Positions 17,761 to 25,936 of a stretch of DNA of 64,000 nt are shown piece after piece. Each line of letters begins with the position of its first letter. Positions within the stretch are counted from its first letter, which is position 1. The notes below the pieces were generated by a model, which worked only from the letters and a program-made list of their open reading frames with translations, was not told the DNA's origin and made no database searches. A program made the translations under genes and the position numbers. Source of the stretch: Oscillospiraceae bacterium (lineage in GTDB: Bacteria; Bacillota; Clostridia; Oscillospirales; Ruminococcaceae); assembly GCA_017472735.1 (NCBI GenBank), contig JAFUOD010000007.1, positions 248,001 through 312,000 of the forward strand. The letters are read 5' to 3'.

Positions 17761-19050
17761 ATGAAAACTAAAATTAAGCACTTTATTCAGGGCGTTGTAT
17801 TTGCAGTTTTGTTAGTTATTTCAATTAACGCCTGCGGCGAATTTTTGGAATATAAAGAAGCAAAAGAAAAATACACCGACTTTTTTGAAAGCGAAACAAA
17901 CTTCGATGTTATCTTCCTTGGCACAAGCCACACATGGAATAGTGTTTTGCCGATGGAGCTTTGGGAGGGCTACGGTATATCCTCGTATAACTGGGGATAT
18001 TCGAACTGCACACCTGCTGAAAGCTATTACATATTTAAAGACGTTGTAAAGTATACTGAACCTAAGGTCGTTGTTCTTGATATGTTCGGTCTTATGGAAT
18101 ATCAAGAGGGCAACGGTAAATACCGTCAGGACAGAATTGAGCAGCAGCACGTTCAGTTTGATGAGATACCCTTCTCGTTAAACAAGCTTGAAGCCGCACT
18201 TGACGTGTTTGATAACTATGACCACAGGCTTGACTATGTTTTTAATTTAATGATGTATCATAACCGCTGGGATGAGCTTGACGAAAGAGACTTTAATGTG
18301 AAAATCTCACCCGAAAAGGGCGCAAGCATGCTTACCGGTCTTGGCTGGGGCACGCAGTACTGGCCGATTGGAGAAAGCCAGAAAAGAGAGCTTGACAGCG
18401 TGAACTATGAATATTTTATTAAGTTCTTAGACTTCTGTCACGAAGAGGATATACCTGTTTTGTGTGTTTATCTCCCCTTCCCTGCAAGTGAGAATAATCA
18501 GAAGGCGGCAAACTCGATAGGCGATGTTGTAGACAAATACCTTACTGCCGAATATGTAAATATGCTTAACCTTGGCATTGTAGACTTCAGCACGGATATG
18601 TATAACGATAACAACCACCTTAACTTTACCGGCGCCTGCAAGGTAACTGATTGGCTTGGCGAATACCTCACTGAAAACTATAGGCTTGATGACTACTCGC
18701 AGAATGAGTTTTGGATCGCCGACCACGAGGAATATGTTGAGTATAAGGCTGAAAACATTAAAAACCTGTGGAGTCTTAATGACAAGCTTCTTTCGACCTA
18801 TGGTGGAGATTTTGATGTTGAGCTTGTGATTTCAAGCAGTAATGATTTGTATTCTAAAGATAAATATGTTAAAACCTTTATGGATAACCTTGGATGGAAC
18901 GGAACTGTAACCTATGGAGACAGTGAAGATCTTATTTTAGACAATAGGGCCTGTGAGGTAATTCTTAGAATCTACAATACGGATACATTAGAGCTTGTTG
19001 AGGAAGTAGGATATACCTATTTTGACGGTCAGCTACGGCCTGTAAAATAA
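17761..19050 (+). CDS. SGNH/DltD-like acyltransferase partner of MBOAT
   Basis: 429 residues with one N-terminal membrane anchor (about 8-25). The SGNH-hydrolase block I reads IFLGTSHTWNS, with Ser56 as nucleophile. The catalytic Asp-His pair is in YNDNNHLNF (Asp283, His286). Known MBOAT/SGNH pairs transfer acetyl groups to surface polysaccharides, the SGNH protein acting outside the membrane. AAAGGAGGCG precedes the ATG, and the gene is tightly linked to the MBOAT gene. The last about 130 residues match nothing I recognise. It ends at a strong terminator. Confidence 0.87.
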   Translation: MKTKIKHFIQGVVFAVLLVISINACGEFLEYKEAKEKYTDFFESETNFDVIFLGTSHTWNSVLPMELWEGYGISSYNWGYSNCTPAESYYIFKDVVKYTEPKVVVLDMFGLMEYQEGNGKYRQDRIEQQHVQFDEIPFSLNKLEAALDVFDNYDHRLDYVFNLMMYHNRWDELDERDFNVKISPEKGASMLTGLGWGTQYWPIGESQKRELDSVNYEYFIKFLDFCHEEDIPVLCVYLPFPASENNQKAANSIGDVVDKYLTAEYVNMLNLGIVDFSTDMYNDNNHLNFTGACKVTDWLGEYLTENYRLDDYSQNEFWIADHEEYVEYKAENIKNLWSLNDKLLSTYGGDFDVELVISSSNDLYSKDKYVKTFMDNLGWNGTVTYGDSEDLILDNRACEVILRIYNTDTLELVEEVGYTYFDGQLRPVK

Positions 19051-19087
19051 TAATTACCTTTCATGTCATTGATTAGAAAAGTATATG

Positions 19088-19121
19088 AAAAAGGACTGTT
19101 TTTTAGAAAACAGTCCTTTTT
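19088..19121 (+). terminator. Terminator after the SGNH gene
   Basis: 15-bp perfect stem AAAAAGGACTGTTTT with a TTAG loop and a T-run. It also marks the last clearly core feature before the mobile island. Confidence 0.9.
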
Positions 19122-19238
19122 TGGTTGGTCTGAGTGAAAAACAAACCGAGCGAAGCTCGCTTTGTTTGGACGTTGAACAATTTTGCGCCAACATTTTGCC
19201 TAATGCACTGCATTGCGAAGCGCAAAATCAGCAGATCC

Positions 19239-20774
19239 TTACGGATTTGCGGCTCTGCGTCGGTAAATCGGATAATACAAAATAAAGACCCCGGCTATTG
19301 CCAAGGTCTTCGTTTTGTATGGTGCAGTGAGTGATGATAAATCCGAACCAAATGCCTCTTCAATTTCGGCAAAGGTGATTGTTTTTGTGCCTTCCTTATA
19401 GTTGAATGTAATGACTAAGTAATCGTCAAACAGATAGATCGCATTGACGAAGCTATCAATCAGACGGCGGCGGTGGTCAAGCTGTTTCATATTGAGCTTG
19501 CGATACTTGACAAGATATGCGAGTATATCGTCTTTTGTAACTGTGGGTTTGGCAATTTCTTCTTTGAGAATCTGCACCGAGATCTCGCTCTTTTCGGCTT
19601 CGAGCTGCTCAAGACGTTGCTTGGTAGATGCGGTCAGAATTCCTGCTTGAATGGCGTTGACGAGATTGTCAATGCCTTTTTCTATTTCATCAAGCTGCTT
19701 GCGAAGAATCGGGAGAGTGCTGCTCTCGGCATTGAGCTTGGCGATCAGCATATCTGCAAGTCTGTCGAGTAATTCATCGTCAAAGATGAACTTCTGAATA
19801 AGCAGGATTACAACTTCCTCAATCCATTTCTTTTTGATGGTTTTCTTCTTGCACGTTCCGCCCTTGCGTGTGCCTCGGCATTTGTAATAGCGGTGGACTT
19901 CCATCGTATGACTCGTTCCGCTTTCTCCCGTAATCAGACACTTACAATAACCGCAGAACAACTTTGTAGTCAACAGATATTCGTCCTCGGCTTTGTGCTT
20001 GGCGGGAGCTTTCTTGTTTGCGGCGGCTCGCTCTTGAACTTGCTCAAACAACTTGGCAGGAACGATGGCGGGGATTCCATTGGGAACAACCACGTCACGA
20101 TATTGATACTCACCTATGTATCGGCGGTTGTGTAGCATTCGTGTCACGGTGTTAAGACTGATCTTCGTTCCTCGGACGGTGCGGATACCTTTGATGTTTA
20201 ACTCGTCGGTGATCTCTTGCATCGTTGCGCCTTTAGCATATTTCTTAAACGCATCAAGAACAGCAGGCGCGGCAACAGGATCGATTTGGAAGAATTGATT
20301 TTCGTCAACGGTGTATCCGATGGGAAGTGTACCGCCGTTGTATTTACATTTGAGCGCGTTTTCGGTCAGACCTCGCACCACCTTCTCGGAGAGTTCGGCA
20401 GAATAGTATTCCGCTATGCCTTCAAGCACAGACTCAAGCAGAATGCCCTCGGAACCTTCGGAGATGGATTCGGTTGCCGATATGACCTTCACGCCATTCT
20501 TACGAAGAACATACTTGTAGTGTGCCGAGTCGACACGGTTACGAGAAAATCTGTCGAGTTTCCATACAATGACAACATCAAACTTTTTCGCCGCACTGTC
20601 CTTGATCATTTTCAAGAAGTTCGGGCGGTGGTCTGTCTTTGCCGACAAGGCTCTGTCTATGTACGGCTCAAGCAGGGTGATGTCATTCTTCTTGGCAAAG
20701 GCTTGGCATTCACGAAGCTGACCTTCAATGGATTCCTCTCGCTGATAATAGCGAGCATATATTACTCCTGTCAT
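19239..20774 (-). CDS. Large serine recombinase, apparently without catalytic serine
   Basis: 511 residues in the order resolvase domain (1-150), recombinase domain (about 160-260), zinc ribbon (CGYCK...YKCRGTRKGGTC) and coiled coil (about 360-420). Active-site DRFSRNR is intact. The N-terminal motif, normally YARYSS followed by two residues and QREESIEGQ, reads YARYYQREESIEGQ. Three residues including the serine nucleophile are missing, so strand cleavage should be impossible. Its ATG overlaps the stop of the upstream gene (ATGA), giving coupled translation. The last about 25 residues cover a terminator-like hairpin and look unlike the family, as if the native 3' end had been replaced. Confidence 0.9.
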   Translation of the reverse strand: MTGVIYARYYQREESIEGQLRECQAFAKKNDITLLEPYIDRALSAKTDHRPNFLKMIKDSAAKKFDVVIVWKLDRFSRNRVDSAHYKYVLRKNGVKVISATESISEGSEGILLESVLEGIAEYYSAELSEKVVRGLTENALKCKYNGGTLPIGYTVDENQFFQIDPVAAPAVLDAFKKYAKGATMQEITDELNIKGIRTVRGTKISLNTVTRMLHNRRYIGEYQYRDVVVPNGIPAIVPAKLFEQVQERAAANKKAPAKHKAEDEYLLTTKLFCGYCKCLITGESGTSHTMEVHRYYKCRGTRKGGTCKKKTIKKKWIEEVVILLIQKFIFDDELLDRLADMLIAKLNAESSTLPILRKQLDEIEKGIDNLVNAIQAGILTASTKQRLEQLEAEKSEISVQILKEEIAKPTVTKDDILAYLVKYRKLNMKQLDHRRRLIDSFVNAIYLFDDYLVITFNYKEGTKTITFAEIEEAFGSDLSSLTAPYKTKTLAIAGVFILYYPIYRRRAANP

Positions 20775-21808
20775 TCAAACCCTCCTTCTATGCAATTTGC
20801 GGGAACATTATTTCGAATTTTGCCAAAGTATCTGTTAGCTTGGGTTTTCCTTCTTATTTCTTTTAGATATTGAGGTACAGCACGCACTTCTTTTACTGAC
20901 AAAACATCCAAAAAGGCGGTAGCGAAAGCCGCAGTAGGTTCAACACTTCCATTAATCAATGAAGCAACACTTGAGCAAGAGAGGAAGAGCGATGCAGTGG
21001 CAATACCGAGAGATTGTAGTATTTTTGCAATCTCCTCGCGAATTTTTAATTGAGAATTAAATGACATATTGGGGTCATCATCTCTAACTTTTAAGTATTT
21101 TTCAATCTCGTAGGTATAAGCTCTTCGACAATTTTCAAAGTCTCTGTTTTGTCTTAACTTTATAATTTGATTCATAGGAATATCTTTGATCCTACATGGA
21201 ATCGCAAATTCTATTTGGGTTTTGGCAATCTTATAATGCAATTTTTGAGATCTACAAATTATTCTATCATTCTTTTCTAATAGGATATTGTATTTACTAA
21301 CATCTGTAAGCATTTCAAGCTCTTGTCTCTTTGCAATTACATCCGCCAAAAAACTCATATAGGCAAAAGCTAAATCATTCGAAATTAAGATTCCGTAATC
21401 GAAGGGAGTTGCCAATCCATTTTCTAAACAAAAATCAAAAAACACTGGAGAAAATTTGCCTTCATACAAACGGCAATTTTGAAATCGGGGATTCCTCCAA
21501 TTGTTAACCAACTCTAATGATTGCGAGCGTGAAAAGAATGATGAATACCTTTCGGGATGATTTAAGTATTTTTCAAATTCTTCACACGCTATGATCGAGG
21601 CAATGTTGCCTTCTTCATACTCTGGGTGATATGGGCGAATTAGATTCGTATTATTCATTACATCTATCGCAGTTTGCGAAAGATATTGATTCTCCTTTAC
21701 CCACATATATGGAATGATAGGACGCAACTCTTCAAAATACAATAAAGCAAACTTTAACCACGATTCATCTTTCACTTCAAAACCGGGATAATAAATCATA
21801 CTTTTCAT
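20771..21808 (-). CDS. Uncharacterised protein, possibly DUF6236 family
   Basis: 345 residues, soluble, no signal peptide. The opening MIYYPGFEVKDESWLKFALLYFEELRPIIP recalls DUF6236 proteins (as recalled, begin YYP...W...ALLYWD), of unknown function; the assignment is tentative. The middle is rich in Arg, Lys and aromatics. A Ser/Ala-rich hydrophobic stretch near 275-310 might be a buried helix. GAGGGG lies 8 bases before the chosen ATG; a GTG three codons upstream abuts it too closely. It starts 5 bases after the upstream small gene stops and its TGA overlaps the recombinase ATG, so the three genes form one coupled unit. Confidence 0.6.
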   Translation of the reverse strand: MKSMIYYPGFEVKDESWLKFALLYFEELRPIIPYMWVKENQYLSQTAIDVMNNTNLIRPYHPEYEEGNIASIIACEEFEKYLNHPERYSSFFSRSQSLELVNNWRNPRFQNCRLYEGKFSPVFFDFCLENGLATPFDYGILISNDLAFAYMSFLADVIAKRQELEMLTDVSKYNILLEKNDRIICRSQKLHYKIAKTQIEFAIPCRIKDIPMNQIIKLRQNRDFENCRRAYTYEIEKYLKVRDDDPNMSFNSQLKIREEIAKILQSLGIATASLFLSCSSVASLINGSVEPTAAFATAFLDVLSVKEVRAVPQYLKEIRRKTQANRYFGKIRNNVPANCIEGGFE

Positions 21809-21813
21809 AAATT

Positions 21814-22146
21814 TCACCCCTCTTTATATGCAATCTTGCTATTTGTTAAGGCTGACGACTTGTTTTCCACCTCTTGCTCTTTCTTCCACGCTTCAAGCTC
21901 GGCGCGCCATTCATTCGAGGAGAAGAATTTTATAACACCGGGCAGGAGAACATCGGCAAGAGATTCAATTTCATCGTCGGGGATATCCAACCCCATGTTC
22001 GTGCCGCCGTGCTTGTCCTTTAGAATCGCAATGATTCTTTTGCGCAGCGCATCAACGTTAATTTGTGGAAGTTCCATGTAAACCCACGTGGTATGCTTAT
22101 CCTTTAGAATGTCGATCATTCTATTTAATATTTCTTTGATGTTCAA
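21814..22146 (-). CDS. Small island protein of unknown function (TTG start)
   Basis: 110 residues that I do not recognise. A perfect GGAGGT lies 9 bases before an in-frame TTG, giving the start LNIKEILNRMIDILKDKH; this fits better than any upstream ATG, all of which fall inside the hairpin array. The N terminus repeats a pattern: MIDILKDKH then IIAILKDKH about 30 residues later, which suggests a short internal duplication. The C-terminal half has an acidic segment (DIPDDEIESLADVLLPGV) and a charged helix (SNEWRAELEAWKKEQE). It is the first gene after the repeat array. Confidence 0.6.
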   Translation of the reverse strand: MNIKEILNRMIDILKDKHTTWVYMELPQINVDALRKRIIAILKDKHGGTNMGLDIPDDEIESLADVLLPGVIKFFSSNEWRAELEAWKKEQEVENKSSALTNSKIAYKEG

Positions 22147-22166
22147 GATACATTTACCTCCTAAGG

Positions 22167-22521
22167 TTTTGTCTGTCATGACAAAAGCAGTGCTTGCTAA
22201 GACTAATAGACGGATTTGGATGCCCAAATCCAGTGCTTGCTAAGGCTGACAGACAGCTTTGGGACACAAAGGCAGTGCTTGCTGCGACTGATGTATTTTC
22301 ATTCGGTTGGATTTGGGCGTCCAACCGCGATGCTTGCTAAGACAAGCAGACACGTTGAATATATTTTCATCTTCCGTTGGGATTTGGGACACAACGGCGA
22401 TGCTTGCTGAGACCGTTGGACCGTTTGTCATGGCAAACGCGATGCTTGCTAAGACCAACGGACATTTTGGCAAGAATGGCTTTTGGATGCCCAAAAGCAG
22501 TGCTTGCTAAGACTGATAGAC
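22167..22521 (+). repeat. Array of seven hairpin-plus-core repeats
   Basis: Seven head-to-tail units. Each has a hairpin with its own stem sequence, 2-4 bases, then a shared core near TGCTTGCTAAGAC that often ends in GAC about 8 bases later. Cores start at 22191, 22234, 22276, 22331, 22401, 22443 and 22501, so spacing varies from 42 to 70 bases. Stems include TTTTGTC/GACAAAA, GGATTTGG/CCAAATCC, CTTTG/CAAAG, CGGTTGGA/TCCAACCG, CCGTTG/CAACGG, CGTTTG/CAAACG and GCTTTTGG/CCAAAAGC. Stem bases differ between units but always pair, so structure is kept rather than sequence. It fills the gap between the LexA-like gene and the small TTG gene. It encodes no plausible protein. Confidence 0.9.
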
Positions 22522-22534
22522 AAGCAGAGCGTTG

Positions 22535-23140
22535 TCAAAGTTTCTTGATAACCTGCGTAGCAATTCCTTGAATTTGAACATCGCGTTCAATGCGATCATC
22601 ATAATCGGGATTTTCGGCGTGGAGCAAATAAGCTTTCTTATCGGGAAGATAGGTGATGGTTTTGAGTAAGGTTTCAGTTCCGTTTACAAGGACAACCGCA
22701 TACTCGCCGTCCCTGCAAGTGTTCTGCTCACGCACGATAACGAGATCACCATCGCCAACTCCGATGCCCGTCATTGAGTCACCTTTCGCGGTCAGAATGA
22801 AAAACTTTCCGTCACCGACAAGCGCGGTAGGCAACGGAATGATGTCCGCTTCTTCCACGTTCGGCTCACTCGGCAACCCACAGGACACCGTAGAATCGTA
22901 TCGAATCGCGGGCGTTGTTTCAAACATATTGCGCGAAAGGTTGGTGCCGATGCTGCGGCGACCGTTGTACTCGATCTCGCCGTGTTCTTTCATATCGGTG
23001 AGGTATCTCTGCACCGAGGTCTTGGAGATACCCGTGCCCGCCGCGATGTCGCGCACCGTCGGGGACTTGCGATTCTCCATAAAATATTCGTCAATAAACT
23101 CGCGGATTGCCTCCGCTCTTTCTGGACTCCACTTATTCAT
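22535..23140 (-). CDS. LexA-type self-cleaving repressor of the island
   Basis: 201 residues. An N-terminal winged helix (PTVRDIAAGTGISKTSVQRYL, about 26-47) is joined to an S24 LexA/UmuD-like autoprotease domain. Catalytic Ser122 is in AKGDSM and Lys160 in LLKTIT. The likely cleavage site is Cys87-Gly88 in STVSCGLPSE, a C-G bond as in some phage repressors instead of the A-G bond of LexA. GGAGGCATTT sets the start. Its promoter carries a perfect palindrome, so it probably represses itself and is relieved by RecA-driven cleavage after DNA damage. It may be a second, element-borne LexA rather than the host's own. Confidence 0.9.
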   Translation of the reverse strand: MNKWSPERAEAIREFIDEYFMENRKSPTVRDIAAGTGISKTSVQRYLTDMKEHGEIEYNGRRSIGTNLSRNMFETTPAIRYDSTVSCGLPSEPNVEEADIIPLPTALVGDGKFFILTAKGDSMTGIGVGDGDLVIVREQNTCRDGEYAVVLVNGTETLLKTITYLPDKKAYLLHAENPDYDDRIERDVQIQGIATQVIKKL

Positions 23141-23161
23141 AAATGCCTCCAAATTACGCAA

Positions 23162-23212
23162 GGTACAAATGTACCGCGTGTAAATTATAGCATACGAAAG
23201 AAAGTTTGTCAA
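23162..23212 (-). promoter_or_regulatory. Promoter and operator of the LexA-like gene
   Basis: On the minus strand: TTGACA (23207-23212), a 17-base spacer, TATAAT (23184-23189), then a perfect inverted repeat GGTAC-AAAT-GTACC (23162-23175) about 8 bases downstream of the -10 box. The promoter matches consensus exactly. The palindrome overlaps the expected transcription start, the usual place for a self-repressor's operator. Confidence 0.8.
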
Positions 23213-23252
23213 TAGGTTTTGGTGAAAATCTAAACTGATAATCACAAAGAAA

Positions 23253-23293
23253 AGCCGCTATCGCGGTGTGAGGTTCACGCGTTGATAGTGGCT
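23253..23293 (-). terminator. Terminator after the small 74-residue gene
   Basis: Stem AGCCGCTATC pairing with GATAGTGGCT (one G-T pair), extended by inner GCG/CGC. On the minus strand it is followed by a short T-stretch (TTTTCTTTG). Confidence 0.65.
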
Positions 23294-23304
23294 ATTTCTT
23301 GTGT

Positions 23305-23529
23305 CTACCAATTAAATTCTCTTGCCATTTCGGCAAGGCACGCCGAAAAAGCAATTTGTTGGTGCTGATCGTCCAACTGTTTTACTGCTTCACACAAATC
23401 ATGAATTGCTTTGACGGCATTTGTAACTTCTTCATTTTGTTTTGCCTGATATTGCATTTGTTCAATTCTACGGTAATATTCTAAGTTTACGTATTGTGGA
23501 TTGAACATTTGATTGTAAAATGTGTTCAT
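23305..23529 (-). CDS. Small Gln-rich element protein of unknown function
   Basis: 74 residues, soluble, strongly helical and Gln/Tyr-rich at the start (MNTFYNQMFNPQYVNLEYYRRIEQMQYQ). A conserved-looking C-terminal part reads AIHDLCEAVKQLDDQHQQ. I recall similar small proteins in Clostridia mobile elements, but no function. AAAGGAGCAAC directly precedes the ATG, making it a convincing gene. It lies just downstream of the broken zinc-ribbon gene and has its own terminator. Confidence 0.75.
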   Translation of the reverse strand: MNTFYNQMFNPQYVNLEYYRRIEQMQYQAKQNEEVTNAVKAIHDLCEAVKQLDDQHQQIAFSACLAEMAREFNW

Positions 23530-23552
23530 ATGTTGCTCCTTTAACTAACACT

Positions 23553-25865
23553 TTAAGTTTTTCGTTTGCTAATGCTTTTTCTACAAATAGGACAACTGCT
23601 TCCTTTGCTTCTGTTTTCAATAGATGCTTGCCATTCATGTCCTTTTTTACATAGCCACCATACCTTTTTATGAGATCCTGGCGATACCATTGTTGGCAAT
23701 AGAACTCCGTTTTTATCTGGATGCCATTCAGTGGCAAGATTAGGATTTGTAGTTGCTAAATCATTATATCCGCTTAATATTTTCTTGCCTGAGCAGTATG
23801 GGCATCCTCTGCCTTTTGCTCGATTAGCAATTGTTGCCTGCCACTCATGTTCTAACGAACACTTCCACCAAACATTTCTGCCAGAGTGAAGTCATACCAT
23901 TGAGGGGGTCAAATCCCCATTTCTTTCAAGATTCCATTCGGCTGCAAGTGTTGGATTGTGCGAAGCAAGATCGTTGACTCCGGATTCTATTATTTTACTT
24001 GAACAATAAGGGCAACCTTTACCGTTACTTCTATGATAAATTGCTGTTTGATAATCCTTGTTACAAACTGGACAAATCCACCAAACTTTTTGGCCAGCGC
24101 CTGCAGAGACCATAGAGGGCAGTAAATCTCCATTTTTTGTTGGATGCCATTCAGAAGCGATTTCGGGGTTCGTTGTGCACAAGTCATTATAGCCACTCAG
24201 TACCTTTTGCCCAGCGCAATATGGACATCCAAGACCACCTGAGGTTCTACTGCTTACAACAGCCTGCCATTCGTGCCCATTTTCGCATTTCCACCAAATT
24301 TTTTTATTTGAATTAGGCATTATCATTTCAGGCTTTAAGGATAAGTTTTTTTCAAAATTCCACTGTTTAGCTATTTCAGGATATTTGCTTGCTAAACTGT
24401 TTTCTTTTTCAAGGGCGATATACTGATTATAAATTTTAGATTCGTCTCTTGAAGCATCAATAGAAATATTGTCACTCTCAAGTAATTCAAATAGTCTTTG
24501 GATTGCCCAGTTTAACGAAGCTTTATTTGAAGAATTATAGATGTATTCTATTGTGTCACCAAATACAGCATTTTGATCGCTCTCGGCAACTGTGATTATT
24601 CTTATACCTTTTTTAGAAAAAAACTTCACCTTGTCTTTATCAGCGTCTTTTTTGTTTTTATGCCAAAATACACCATTGTATTCAATTCCAATTTTGTATT
24701 CTGGAAGATAAATGTCAATTTCTTTTCCGAAATCTACATTTCTACTTTCGGCATATGTTATTTGCTGACAATAATACAAAATGGTCTGTTCGGGGAAAGA
24801 AGTCTTATTTTCCAACCAACATACGGGACACCCTGTCTTCAAGCGAGTTCTACTGCTTACAACAGCCTGCCATTCATGCCCCTTGCGGCAGCTCCACCAC
24901 ACTTTTTTTGAGGATCCCGCTGTAACCATAGTTGGTAGCAAATCGCCGTTTTTTGATGTATTCCATTCTTTAGCAATATCGGGATATAAAGTTGCTAAAT
25001 CGTTAAATCCTGATAGTGCTCTGTGTCCGGAACAATATGGGCACCCGTTTCCATTAACTCGCTCTGCAACCGTCGCTTGCCATTCGTGACCATCAGTGCA
25101 ATTCCACCAAACTTTTCTACCAGACCCTGCAGTAACCATTGTAGGCAACAAGCCACCATTTTTTGTTGGATGCCATTCAGAGGCTACTTCAGGGTTAGTT
25201 GTGTGTAAGTCATTATAGCCACTCAATACTTTTTGCCCAGAGCAATATGGACAGCCGTTTCCATTAACTCTATTTGCAATCGTCGCTTGCCATTTGTGAC
25301 CATTATTGCAATTCCACCAAACTTTTTTACAAGATCCTGCAGTGACCATTGTTGGTAATAAATTACCGTTTTGAGACCTGTCCCACTCTGCAGCAACATC
25401 CGGATATAAAGTTTCTAAATCATTAAATCCCAACAATACTTTATTTCCAGAACAATACGGGCAACCAGTATTTTCTCTTACACGTTTTTCAACTGCCGCT
25501 TCCCATTCATGCCCAAACGAACACTTCCACCAAACTTTTTTGCCTGATCCTGGAGATACCATAGTTGGGAGCAAATCGCCATTTTTAGCTACATTCCACT
25601 CTGTAGCAATATCAGGATATAATGTTGCTAAATCATTGATTCCTGATGTTGCTTTTCGGCCTGAACAATAGGGACAACCTGTATTGCGAATAGCTCGATT
25701 AGCAATTGGTGCTTGCCACTCGTGCCCATTAGAGCACTTCCAATACGCTTTTCTATTACTACCTATAACAAGTTCGCGTGGTATCAGTCCTATCTGGTTG
25801 TTTTTCTCCCAATCCCACTCTGCCATCAATTCGGCGTTGTTAATTATGTATTTCTTTTCCTTCAT
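23553..25865 (-). pseudogene. Nine-unit zinc-ribbon protein with nuclease domain, broken by TGA
   Basis: A repeat protein of about 770 codons. Units of 70-71 residues carry WWxCxxGHEWQA...GCPYCSG zinc ribbons (DUF4379-type probable zinc ribbon). Five precede a domain at about 354-430 with FPEQ, EIDIYLPEY and IGIEYNGVFWH, which fits a PD-(D/E)XK (Vsr-like) nuclease. Further ribbons follow. After residue 657 a TGA (23892-23894) interrupts unit 8, yet the same frame continues for 112 codons through ribbons 8 and 9 to a TAA at 23553. A single TCA-to-TGA change would explain it. The part before the stop still holds seven ribbons and the nuclease, so a shortened product may be active. Neighbouring AbiH suggests phage defence (inference). 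Confidence 0.85.
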
Positions 25866-25936
25866 CGCAAGTCCTTATTAATATTCAAGTAATATCTGGT
25901 TTCGCCTCAAAAGTAAGCGTTATGATATTGTTGGTG

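Noticed and set aside
22167-22521. CRISPR array
   Set aside because: Unit spacing varies from 42 to 70 bases, the shared part is only about 13 bases, the intervening parts are self-paired hairpins, and no cas gene is present.
22240-22571. Open frames in both strands across the repeat array (peptides with repeated MLAKT- or LVLAS-like words)
   Set aside because: They arise because the repeat core is read in frame. Starts lack ribosome sites, products are low-complexity, and the hairpin structure explains the sequence better.
23468-23737. 89-codon minus-strand frame overlapping the zinc-ribbon 3' part
   Set aside because: It is the wrong frame; the ribbon motifs are in the frame that follows the TGA.
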